Part shown: positions 1-6,583 of the stretch, piece by piece
Layout: each line of letters starts with the position of its first letter
How positions within the stretch are numbered: the first letter of the stretch is position 1
Assembly: GCF_030269125.1 (NCBI RefSeq)
Contig: NZ_BSSM01000005.1
Span: forward strand, 372,001-436,000
Origin: Streptomyces hygroscopicus subsp. hygroscopicus
Lineage (GTDB): Bacteria; Actinomycetota; Actinomycetes; Streptomycetales; Streptomycetaceae
Direction of reading: 5' to 3'
Length of the DNA: 64,000 bases
Notes under the pieces: model-generated
The model's database searches: none
What the model saw: only the letters and a program-made list of their open reading frames with translations
Told to the model about the DNA's origin: nothing
Translations under genes and position numbers: made by a program

Positions 1-1002
1 AACGACGTCCTCGGTGACCCCAAGAAGCGCAAGGAGTACGACGAGGCGCGCGCCCTGTTCGGCAACGGGGGCTTCCGCCCCGGGCCGGGCGCCGGCGGCG
101 GCAGCTTCAACTTCGACCTGGGTGACCTCTTCGGAGGCGGCGGCACCGCCCAGGGCGGGGGCTTCGGCGGCGGACTCGGCGACGTCTTCGGGGGCCTGTT
201 CAACCGGGGCGGCGCGGGCGGGGCGACCCGTACGCAGCCGCGCCGCGGCCAGGACGTGGACACCGAGGTCACCCTCAGCTTCACCGAGGCGATCGAGGGT
301 GCCACGGTGCCGCTGCGGATGACCTCCCAGCAGCCCTGCAAGGCCTGTTCGGGCACCGGCGACAAGAACGGCACGCCCCGGGTGTGCCCGACCTGCGTCG
401 GCACCGGCCAGATCGCCCGGGGCTCGGGCGGCGGCTTCTCGCTGACCGACCCCTGCCCCGACTGCAAGGGCCGCGGTCTGATCGCGGAGAACCCCTGCCC
501 GGACTGCAAGGGCAGCGGGCGCGCCAAGTCCTCGCGCACCATGCAGGTCCGCATCCCGGCGGGTGTCACCGACGGGCAGCGCATCCGGCTGCGCGGCAAG
601 GGCGCCCCCGGCGAGCGGGGCGGCCCGGCGGGCGATCTGTACGTGACCGTGCACGTGGGCGCGCATCCGGTGTTCGGCCGCAAGGGCGACAACCTCACGG
701 TGACCGTCCCGGTCACCTTCGCCGAGGCCGCGCTCGGCGGCGAGGTGCGGGTCCCGACCCTCGGCGGCCCGCCGGTCACCCTGAAGCTGCCCCCGGGCAC
801 TCCGAACGGCAGGACCATGCGGGCCCGCGGCAAGGGCGCGGTCCGCAAGGACGGCACCCGCGGGGACCTCCTGGTCACCGTCGAGGTGAGTGTTCCGGAG
901 GACCTGTCGGGGAAGGCTCGTGACGCACTGGAGGCGTATCGCGAGGCGACCGCGGGCGAGGACCCGCGGGCGGAGCTGTTCGAGGCCGCGAAGGGAGCTT
1001 GA
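1..1002 (+). CDS. dnaJ: Molecular chaperone DnaJ (5' end outside window)
   Basis: This is the C-terminal 333 residues of a class I DnaJ co-chaperone, which stimulates the ATPase of DnaK and binds unfolded protein in the cytoplasm. The frame is open from base 1, so the J domain lies mostly upstream of the window. Visible parts in order are the end of the J domain (DPKKRKEYDE), a Gly/Phe-rich linker, then a zinc-finger region with four CxxCxGxG-type repeats (CKACSGTG, CPTCVGTG, CPDCKGRG, CPDCKGSG), then the beta-rich substrate-binding C-terminal domain. The stop lies 5 bases before the hspR start, as expected for the last genes of an actinobacterial dnaK-grpE-dnaJ-hspR operon. Family assignment is secure. 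Confidence 0.97.
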   Translation, partial: NDVLGDPKKRKEYDEARALFGNGGFRPGPGAGGGSFNFDLGDLFGGGGTAQGGGFGGGLGDVFGGLFNRGGAGGATRTQPRRGQDVDTEVTLSFTEAIEGATVPLRMTSQQPCKACSGTGDKNGTPRVCPTCVGTGQIARGSGGGFSLTDPCPDCKGRGLIAENPCPDCKGSGRAKSSRTMQVRIPAGVTDGQRIRLRGKGAPGERGGPAGDLYVTVHVGAHPVFGRKGDNLTVTVPVTFAEAALGGEVRVPTLGGPPVTLKLPPGTPNGRTMRARGKGAVRKDGTRGDLLVTVEVSVPEDLSGKARDALEAYREATAGEDPRAELFEAAKGA

Positions 1003-1007
1003 GAGTG

Positions 1008-1463
1008 ATGGAAGGCCGCCGGCGCAACCCGTACGAACTGACCGAGGAGACCCCGGTCTACGTCATCTCGGTGGCGGCCCAGCTCTCCGGACTCCACCCG
1101 CAGACGCTGCGCCAGTACGACCGCCTGGGCCTGGTCTCCCCGGACCGCACCGCGGGCCGCGGCCGGCGCTATTCGGCCCGTGACATCGAACTGCTCCGCC
1201 AGGTGCAGCAGCTGTCGCAGGACGAGGGCATCAACCTGGCCGGCATCAAGCGCATCATCGAACTGGAGAACCAGGTCGCCGCACTCCAGTCCCGCGTCGC
1301 GGAGCTGGAAGCGGCCCTGGACGGGGCGGCGGCCACCATGCGCCAGCGCGAGGCCGCCGTGCACGCCTCCTACCGCAGGGACCTGGTGCCCTATCAGGAG
1401 GTCCAGCAGACGAGCGCGCTGGTCGTCTGGCGGCCCAAGCGGCCCCAGCAGCAGGGCGACTGA
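1008..1463 (+). CDS. hspR: HspR, MerR-type heat-shock repressor
   Basis: This 151-residue MerR-family repressor of the heat-shock regulon has its winged-helix DNA-binding domain at the N terminus (YVISVAAQLSGLHPQTLRQYDRLGL) followed by a coiled-coil dimer region (about residues 80-120). In Streptomyces, HspR binds HAIR sites (CTTGAGT-N7-ACTCAAG) and uses DnaK as co-repressor; its own operon is a target. A HAIR site also lies in front of clpB in this window (6496-6516). I chose ATG 1008 because it gives the usual MEGRRRNPYELTEETPVYV N terminus; a GTG at 1005 and TTG at 999 are in frame just upstream. Translation is probably coupled to dnaJ. Confidence 0.96.
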   Translation: MEGRRRNPYELTEETPVYVISVAAQLSGLHPQTLRQYDRLGLVSPDRTAGRGRRYSARDIELLRQVQQLSQDEGINLAGIKRIIELENQVAALQSRVAELEAALDGAAATMRQREAAVHASYRRDLVPYQEVQQTSALVVWRPKRPQQQGD

Positions 1464-1767
1464 CCGCTCGTACCGCCACGCACGGAGAAGGGCCCGCGGA
1501 CGCATCCCGTCCGCGGGCCCTTCCGTGCTCCGGAACCCCGGGGCAAAGCCTTTCTTTGCCGCCTCGTGAACACTCCTTGGGTGGACGGTCCGTAAAGGGT
1601 GTTTGGAGAGGTTCTCGCATTGCTTTCACAGGATCGGCGGCGTGTAGTGTTGCGCACTCGTTAAGTAAGGTTCCTTGACGTCGACTGTCGGCTCCGCGTT
1701 GTCTTTTCAGACACCTGGGTCCTATAGCAGCGCCCACGTCCGAAACACACGTGAAGTGAGCCCTCGT
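1464..1767. other. Intergenic region between hspR and sugar-binding protein
   Basis: About 300 bases without a gene. After the hspR terminator the sequence becomes clearly less GC-rich than its surroundings (about 1530-1760). A possible sigma-70-type promoter for the downstream lipoprotein is TTGACG (1675-1680) with TTGTCT (1699-1704) at 18-base spacing. This is a guess from sequence only. No catabolite-type or other named operator was recognised. Confidence 0.4.
1480..1528 (+). terminator. Intrinsic terminator after hspR
   Basis: A 14-bp perfect GC-rich stem (1488-1501 with 1509-1522) with a 7-base loop is extended outside by a second short stem (1480-1485 with 1523-1528). It starts 17 bases after the hspR stop and closes the dnaK operon. 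It lacks a long U tract, as is common in high-GC actinobacteria. Confidence 0.85.
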
Positions 1768-2874
1768 ATGCGTCGTATCGTTCTGTCCGTGGCCGCGTCC
1801 GCGGCGACCCTCTCGCTGGCCGGCTGCGGCGTACTGAACGCGACGGGGGACAGCACGAGCGCGAGCCCGGCCAAGGGCGACGACATCACCGTGGGCCTGC
1901 TGCTGCCGGAGACGACCAACACGCGCTACGACAAGTTCGACTACCCCATCATCAAGAGCAAGGTCGCCGACCTCACCGGGAAGCAGGGCAAGGTCGCGTA
2001 CGCGAACGCGAACGCCGACTCCGCCAAGCAGGCCGGGCAGATGCAGAAGATGATCGACGACAAGGTCGACGTGATCCTGCTCGACGCCGTCGACTCGCAC
2101 GCCATCGCGGGCGAGGTGCAGAAGGCCAAGGACGCGGGCATCCCGGTCATCGCCTACGACCGCCTCGCCGAGGGCCCGATCACCGCCTACGTCTCCTTCG
2201 ACAACGAACTCGTCGGCGAGGTCCAGGGCCGCTCGCTGCTGGACGCGCTGGGCTCGAACGCGGGCACCGCGACGAAGATCGTGATGATGAACGGCTCGCC
2301 CACCGACCCGAACGCCAAGCAGTTCAAGCAGGGCGCGCTGTCCGAGCTGAACGGCAAGGTGACCATCGCGGCCAGCTACGACACCACGGACTGGAAGCCG
2401 GAGAACGCCCAGGCCAACATGGCCAGGGCGATCAGCCAGCTCGGCGCGGGCAACATCGCGGGTGTGTACTCCGCGAACGACGGCATGGCGGGCGGCGTCA
2501 TCAAGGCCCTGAAGGCCGCGGGCGTCACCAGCCTGCCCCCGATCACCGGCCAGGACGCGGAACTGGACGCCGTGCAGCGGGTGGTGGCGGGCGAGCAGTA
2601 CATGAGCGTCTACAAGTCCTACCCGGACGAGGCCGAGGCCGCGGCGCAGATGGCGGTCTCCAAGGTCCAGGGCAAGGACATCCAGTTCGACGCCCTCACC
2701 GAGGACAAGGTGGACAGCCCCACCACCAAGGACATCCCGTCCAAGCTGGTCCAGGTGAGCGCCCTGACCCGCAAGACCATCAAGGACACGGTCATCGCGG
2801 ACGGCATCTACACCGTCGGTGAGATCTGCACCCCCAAGTTCAAGGCGGAGTGCAACGCCATCGGTCTGAAGTAA
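1768..2874 (+). CDS. Sugar ABC transporter substrate-binding lipoprotein (xylose/ChvE type), orphan
   Basis: This 368-residue lipoprotein belongs to the periplasmic-binding-protein type 1 family (XylF/ChvE-like). It has a lipoprotein signal peptide ending in the lipobox LAGC (Cys about residue 20), so it should be tethered outside the membrane. Typical sugar-binding-protein segments are visible: KMIDDKVDVILLDAVDS, AGIPVIAYDRL, SANDGMAGGVIKAL and ITGQDAEL. Start ATG 1768 is chosen because it immediately precedes the positively charged signal-peptide start MRRIVLS; an in-frame GTG lies at 1756. No ATPase or permease gene is next to it, so it must work with a transporter encoded elsewhere or act as a sensor. 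The ligand cannot be read from sequence; pentose or hexose is likely. Confidence 0.9.
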   Translation: MRRIVLSVAASAATLSLAGCGVLNATGDSTSASPAKGDDITVGLLLPETTNTRYDKFDYPIIKSKVADLTGKQGKVAYANANADSAKQAGQMQKMIDDKVDVILLDAVDSHAIAGEVQKAKDAGIPVIAYDRLAEGPITAYVSFDNELVGEVQGRSLLDALGSNAGTATKIVMMNGSPTDPNAKQFKQGALSELNGKVTIAASYDTTDWKPENAQANMARAISQLGAGNIAGVYSANDGMAGGVIKALKAAGVTSLPPITGQDAELDAVQRVVAGEQYMSVYKSYPDEAEAAAQMAVSKVQGKDIQFDALTEDKVDSPTTKDIPSKLVQVSALTRKTIKDTVIADGIYTVGEICTPKFKAECNAIGLK

Positions 2875-3081
2875 CTCGCCGCGGCGCGGCGGCCGGAGCC
2901 CGGGTCGTATCGCCCGGCGCGGCTGCCCGCTTGTCGCAGTCGCAGGCCCGGAGCCTGGGAGATACCCCCGCAAGGCGGCGGTTAACGGCTCGCGGGGTGC
3001 GGGGAGCCGTGTTGCGGACCCGGTCGGCGCCACGCATAGTTGCGCTGCGGAAGTGGCAGCACACCGGGGGTGGAATGCGCG

Positions 3082-4098
3082 ATGGCCGGGCGGAGGGCGG
3101 AGCAGCATCCTCACGGTGCCGACCGGCTGTGCGAGGCCGGGGACCGCGTGTACGCGCGGGCGGTGCGCCGGGGACGGGTGCCGCGCATCGAAGCCGAGGC
3201 GGTGCCCTGTCTGCTGGAACTGGCGCTGCTGCACCCGGACCCCGACGACATGGACTGGCTGGTGCCCACCTCCCCGCAGGAGGTCATGACCCGGCTGCTG
3301 CGCGGGGTCCACGACGAGGTCAGCGAGAGCCAGCGCCGGGTGGGTTCGGCGGTGGCCGCCTTCGAGTGGTACGCCGGGCTCGGCCGGTTGCAGGCGCTCG
3401 CGGCGCCGGCCGGCGGCAGCGCCGTACGGGTGCTGGACGGGCTGTCACGCATCCAGGCCGCGATGGACGAGGCGACCGAGGCGTGCACCACCGAGGTGCT
3501 CACCGTGCAGCCGGGCGGCATCCGGCGGGAGGCGGAGCTGACCGAGGGCCTGCACCGGGCGCTCGCCCTGCGCGGGCGGGGCGTGCGGATGCGGGACCTG
3601 TACACGCACGTGGCGCGGCACGGGCAGGGGCTGCTCAACTACCTGGAGCTGATGGGCGACACGGTGGAGGCCCGCACCCTGGACGAGGTCATCGACCGGC
3701 TCATCCTCTTCGACCGCACCGTGGCCTTCATCCCGGCGAACGCGGACCGCACCATGGCGCTGGAACTGCGTCACCCGGCGCTGGTGGAGTACCTGGTGAC
3801 GGTCTTCGAGCGGCTGTGGCGGCTCGCCATCCCGCTCACCGCGCCGCTGCCGGACACCGGCATCGAGGGCATCTCGCACCGCGAGCAGTCCATCGCGGCG
3901 CTGCTCGCCGAGGGCCACCAGGACGCGGTGATCGCCGAGCGGCTCGGGATCAGCGTGCGCACCTGCCGCGCGCACATCGCCCGCCTCTCGGAGACGCTGG
4001 GCGCGGTGAGCCGTACCCAGCTCGGGGTGCGCATCGCCCAGGCGGGCCTGGACGGCAGCGGCCGGGGCGTGCCGACGGCGCGGGACGCCTCGCGGTGA
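3082..4098 (+). CDS. LuxR-type regulator with TrmB-like sensor region (paralogue of the gene at 4150)
   Basis: A 338-residue regulator with a C-terminal LuxR-type helix-turn-helix (about residues 260-320; REQSIAALLAEGHQDAVIAERLGISVRTCRAHI in two parts) and an N-terminal region followed by a PLD/TrmB-like domain (about 115-250, including VLDGLSRIQAAMDEATEAC, VRMRDLYTHVARH and DRTVAFIPAN). No receiver domain is present, so it is not a classical response regulator. It is clearly paralogous over its whole length to the gene converging on it from 4150-5133 (shared LLHPDPDD, RVY/RLYA, TVQP, FIP, VRTCRAHIA). ATG 3082 follows a GGGGG stretch at 3066-3070; GTG 3070 is an in-frame alternative. Regulators of this type often sit beside specialised-metabolite or signalling genes. 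Target genes are unknown, the neighbouring repeat-peptide cassette being a candidate. Confidence 0.85.
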   Translation: MAGRRAEQHPHGADRLCEAGDRVYARAVRRGRVPRIEAEAVPCLLELALLHPDPDDMDWLVPTSPQEVMTRLLRGVHDEVSESQRRVGSAVAAFEWYAGLGRLQALAAPAGGSAVRVLDGLSRIQAAMDEATEACTTEVLTVQPGGIRREAELTEGLHRALALRGRGVRMRDLYTHVARHGQGLLNYLELMGDTVEARTLDEVIDRLILFDRTVAFIPANADRTMALELRHPALVEYLVTVFERLWRLAIPLTAPLPDTGIEGISHREQSIAALLAEGHQDAVIAERLGISVRTCRAHIARLSETLGAVSRTQLGVRIAQAGLDGSGRGVPTARDASR

Positions 4099-4149
4099 CG
4101 CCCTGCCGCGCCGCCGGGCGGGGGCCCGCACGGGGCCGGTACGGCCGGC

Positions 4150-5133
4150 TCACTGGTCGCGTTCCAGCATGCCGGACTGGGCGATGAGGTAGCCGAGCTG
4201 GGCGCGGCTGCCGCTGCCCAGGGCCTGGGCCAGTTTGGCGATATGGGCGCGGCAGGTGCGCACGTTCATGCCGAGCCGGCGCGCGATGGCCTCGTCCACA
4301 TGGCCTTCCACCAGGAGCTTGGCGATGGAGTGCTGGATCTCGGTGATGCCGTCGGGCGCGGTCTCGTACGGGGCGCCGGCGGTCAGCGGGACGGCGCGGT
4401 TCCACATGAACTCGAAGACCTTGATGAGGTAGCGGATGAGCCCGGGGTTGCGCAGTTCGAGGGCCACCTGCTGGTCGTCGCGCGTGGGGATGAAGGCGAC
4501 CGACTCGTCGCAGATGATGAGCCGTTCGACCAGTTCGTCGATGGTGCGGTACTCGACCTTGCCGCTGGCCAGTTGGGCGACGTAGCCGAGTTGTTTGAGG
4601 TTGTAGCGGACGGTGTGCTGGTAAAGGGTGCGGATGTGCACGCCCCGGTCCACCAGGGCGGTGTCCCGCTCCAGGCCCTGGCGCACATTGCGTTCGGTGA
4701 AGCGGTTGCTCGGCTGCACGGTGAGCATCGCGGTCTGGCACTGGGCGGTGGCCAGGTCGAGGGCGGCGTTGATGCGGTCGCTGCCCTCCAGGACCGTGAT
4801 CGAATGGGTCGCGGACCCGGTCTGGGTGCTCAGCGCGAGGAACGGCTCGAATACGTCGGAGAGTTGAACCGCCCAGCGCCTGCGGTCGGCGATCTCGCGT
4901 TCGATGGGCGAGAGCCGCTGGGCCAGCGCCACCGCCGGGGGCACCGGGCGCAGCCAGTCGGGATCGTCCGGGTCGGGGTGGAGCAGGGCGAACTCCATCA
5001 GGCAGGGAGCCGACGCCACGTCAGCACGCGAGACACGCCCGGTACGGAGGGCGTTGGCGTAAAGTCGGCCCCCTTCCTCGCACAGTTCGGTGACCGCATG
5101 GGGATGTGCCGTGTTGTGCCGATTTGAAGTCAA
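4150..5133 (-). CDS. LuxR-type regulator divergent from the DSKWPS-repeat gene
   Basis: A 327-residue paralogue of the convergent regulator at 3082-4098. It has a C-terminal LuxR HTH (IAKLLVEGHVDEAIARRLGMN then VRTCRAHIAKLAQALG) and the same TrmB/PLD-like middle (VLEGSDRINAALDLATAQCQ, VHIRTLYQHTVRYN, VAFIPTRDDQQVAL). I chose TTG 5133 because it aligns with the N terminus of the paralogue and follows a G-rich ribosome-binding stretch. ATG 5160 is in frame but has no visible ribosome-binding site and would put a set of inverted repeats inside the gene. The gene is transcribed away from the small repeat-peptide gene at 5248. The shared intergenic region holds inverted repeats (5151-5202), a normal layout for a regulator that controls its divergent neighbour. 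Function in detail is unknown. Confidence 0.85.
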   Translation of the reverse strand: MTSNRHNTAHPHAVTELCEEGGRLYANALRTGRVSRADVASAPCLMEFALLHPDPDDPDWLRPVPPAVALAQRLSPIEREIADRRRWAVQLSDVFEPFLALSTQTGSATHSITVLEGSDRINAALDLATAQCQTAMLTVQPSNRFTERNVRQGLERDTALVDRGVHIRTLYQHTVRYNLKQLGYVAQLASGKVEYRTIDELVERLIICDESVAFIPTRDDQQVALELRNPGLIRYLIKVFEFMWNRAVPLTAGAPYETAPDGITEIQHSIAKLLVEGHVDEAIARRLGMNVRTCRAHIAKLAQALGSGSRAQLGYLIAQSGMLERDQ

Positions 5134-5150
5134 ATCTCCACCCCCCAGGG

Positions 5151-5202
5151 TCCTGAACATGCAGGAACATGATGCACTGATTGTGTGGTCATGATGTGCC
5201 TG
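5151..5202. promoter_or_regulatory. Nested inverted repeats in the divergent regulator/DSKWPS-peptide promoter region
   Basis: Two inverted repeats overlap here. TCCTG-N6-CAGGA sits around 5151-5166. A longer imperfect repeat pairs CAGGAACATGATG (5162-5174) with the reverse complement of CATGATGTGCCTG (5190-5202), 11 of 13 positions matching. The location, between a LuxR-type regulator and its divergent neighbour, suggests an operator. The protein that binds is inferred, most likely the adjacent regulator. Confidence 0.5.
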
Positions 5203-5247
5203 AATGAGCTATCGTCTTATCCGACGGGGGAAGAAGGGGACCTTCAA

Positions 5248-5526
5248 GTGAGGACGAAGTCGACCATGGGCAAGAAGATGATTCGCTCGGTGCTGGTCGC
5301 CACCTTCTCCGCCGTTGTGGCCCTTGGAGTGCTGAGTGGCCCCTTCGGCGCGAAGAGCGACGCGCGGGCGGACAGCAAGTGGCCGTCGGTGGCCACGCTC
5401 GACGCGAAGACCGAGGTGCGTGCGGACAGCAAGTGGCCTTCGGACAGCAAGTGGCCTTCGGCGCCGGCGTCCACGACCGCGGTGACCACGACGACGGTGG
5501 GCGCGGCGGACGGTTCGGGGAGCTGA
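5248..5526 (+). CDS. Small secreted protein with three DSKWPS repeats (candidate signal or precursor peptide)
   Basis: A 92-residue protein I do not recognise from a named family. GTG 5248 is chosen because GGGGA (5236-5240) lies at a good distance before it. The N terminus is a classic signal peptide: basic start (RTKSTMGKKMIR), hydrophobic core (about 14-34), and an AxA-type cleavage site ARA at 39-41. Cleavage there would begin the mature protein exactly with the first DSKWPS (residues 42-47). Two more copies follow in tandem (60-65 and 66-71); the second is preceded by RA like the first. The C-terminal 20 residues are Thr/Ala/Gly-rich. DNA copies lie at 5371-5388, 5425-5442 and 5443-5460. 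The next gene starts one base after the stop, so the two are surely co-transcribed. Repeated short units after a signal peptide suggest a processed peptide signal or modified-peptide precursor. That is inference. Confidence 0.8.
   Translation: MRTKSTMGKKMIRSVLVATFSAVVALGVLSGPFGAKSDARADSKWPSVATLDAKTEVRADSKWPSDSKWPSAPASTTAVTTTTVGAADGSGS
5371..5460 (+). repeat. Three coding copies of the DSKWPS hexapeptide
   Basis: Copies are at 5371-5388, 5425-5442 and 5443-5460. The last two are tandem and identical in DNA (ending TGGCCTTCG); the first differs by one silent base (TGGCCGTCG). The silent difference and the divergent spacer between copies 1 and 2 argue that the hexapeptide is kept by selection rather than being a fresh duplication. 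Confidence 0.9.
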
Positions 5527-5527
5527 T

Positions 5528-5863
5528 GTGACCATGCCTCCCGACGACCGCTCCTTCCGCCGTGAGATGGCCACCGCCTACCGCTCCGGCTGGCACTTCA
5601 TCGATCTGGTGACGGCGATCCCCCACCCGGGAGACTCGCTGATGGTGACCGTCTTCGGTGAGCCGGTCGTCGTCACGCGCGACGAGGAGGAGGACGTCCG
5701 GGCCTACCGGTGCCTGCGCAAGCCGCGTGGGGCGCCCCAGCCGGTGCGGTGCGCCATACGGTACGGAATGATCTTTGTGAACCTGGACCAGAGGGATCAC
5801 CGGCTCACCGAGCCGGTGGAGTCCGACCTCAGGACCATCTCAGCCACCCCCCGCAGTGCCTGA
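5528..5863 (+). CDS. Short Rieske-like protein with arginines in place of cluster-ligand histidines
   Basis: This 111-residue protein resembles the Rieske domain of ring-hydroxylating oxygenases. VTVFGEPVVVTRDEEEDVRAYRC is followed by a short loop, then VRCAIRYGMIFVNLDQ. A functional Rieske centre uses CxH...CxxH. Here the two cysteines are kept (Cys62, Cys75) but both histidines are Arg (C-L-R and C-A-I-R), and the intervening loop is only about 10 residues. No catalytic mononuclear-iron domain follows; the protein ends soon after. It starts with GTG 5528, one base after the stop of the DSKWPS-repeat gene, and is closed by a strong terminator. It may bind no cluster and act as a scaffold or binding partner, or carry an unusual Cys/Arg site. 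The fold call is from motif resemblance only. Confidence 0.7.
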   Translation: MTMPPDDRSFRREMATAYRSGWHFIDLVTAIPHPGDSLMVTVFGEPVVVTRDEEEDVRAYRCLRKPRGAPQPVRCAIRYGMIFVNLDQRDHRLTEPVESDLRTISATPRSA

Positions 5864-5907
5864 CGCGATTCCCCCGTCGTAAAAGATCGCTCAGGTGCTT
5901 CCCCCCG

Positions 5908-5946
5908 CAGCGGCGTCACCGTGACCTGAACACGGTGACGCCGCTG
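5908..5946 (+). terminator. Strong terminator after the DSKWPS/Rieske-like pair
   Basis: A perfect 16-bp stem (5908-5923 with 5931-5946) with a 7-base loop, followed by TTGTTCGT. It marks the end of the two-gene unit that starts at 5248. Confidence 0.9.
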
Positions 5947-6044
5947 TTGTTCGTGGGGACATGTCAGGGTATGTGCCGCTTCGCAGCGTGGCCGAATCTG
6001 ATCGAACACGGCCGCCGTCGAGTCGCTCGCGCCCGGCACCCCTT

Positions 6045-6458
6045 TCACCCTCGCCCCAATGCTCGCTCCAGTGAGATCTCGATCACCACGCGGGAGGGGT
6101 TCGGCGAGGGTTCGCGCTCGTAGCGCTCGGCGTAGCGGCGTTCCGCCTCCCTGATCCGGGCCGGGTCCGTGGAGACCCGCGCCCGGCCCTCCAGCGTGGC
6201 CCAGCGACGGCCGTCGACCTGGCAGACGGCGGCGAGCGCGCCGTCGGGGCCGGCGGCGCGCGCGTAGACCGCCTTCGCGCTGGAGCCGTTGCAGATCACC
6301 CGGGCAAGGCGCGCTTCGGGGTCGTATGTCACCCCGACCGGCACTACGTGCGGGCTGCCGTCCGGGCGGATGGTCGTCAGTGTGCACAGATGCCGCTCGC
6401 GCCAGAAGCCGAGGTACGCGTCGTCCGGGGAACCCGGATCCACGGAGTAGGTCGCCAT
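6045..6458 (-). CDS. PPOX-class (pyridoxamine oxidase-like, FMN or F420-binding) oxidoreductase
   Basis: A 137-residue split-barrel flavin/F420-binding protein of the pyridoxamine 5'-phosphate oxidase-like superfamily. Characteristic segments are HLCTLTTIRPDGSPHVVPVGV (about 22-42), then AVYARAAGPDGALAAVCQVDG and WATLEGRARVSTDP. Such single-domain actinobacterial proteins usually reduce small molecules with F420H2 or FMN; the substrate is not predictable. ATG 6458 is chosen; a longer start at 6515 would run into the clpB heat-shock operator. It is divergent from clpB and shares its intergenic region. Confidence 0.85.
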   Translation of the reverse strand: MATYSVDPGSPDDAYLGFWRERHLCTLTTIRPDGSPHVVPVGVTYDPEARLARVICNGSSAKAVYARAAGPDGALAAVCQVDGRRWATLEGRARVSTDPARIREAERRYAERYEREPSPNPSRVVIEISLERALGRG

Positions 6459-6495
6459 GCCCGGAAACCTAGCCGTAGGGCGGTGCGCGAGCAGC

Positions 6496-6516
6496 CTTGA
6501 GTGGAATAGACTCAAC
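6496..6516 (+). promoter_or_regulatory. HAIR operator (HspR-binding site) in front of clpB
   Basis: CTTGAGT-N7-ACTCAAC matches the HAIR consensus CTTGAGT-N7-ACTCAAG at all but the last base. TTGAGT (6497-6502) could double as a -35 box, with TATGTA (6519-6524) as -10 at 16-base spacing, so bound HspR would block the promoter. HspR repression of clpB through HAIR is established in Streptomyces. The repressor gene itself is at 1008-1463. Confidence 0.92.
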
Positions 6517-6583
6517 TTTATGTACGCTGGTTAAGTCAGCAGAGGGATGCAGGCAGAGGTACGTCGAGGAGGAGAAGGCACAC

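Noticed and set aside
5185..5247. Longer N terminus for the DSKWPS-repeat protein.
   Set aside because: It would precede the signal peptide with MVMMCLNELSS..., has no ribosome-binding site, and crosses the regulatory inverted repeats.
6045..6515. Longer start (to 6515) for the PPOX gene.
   Set aside because: It would run through the clpB HAIR operator; ATG 6458 gives the family-length protein.
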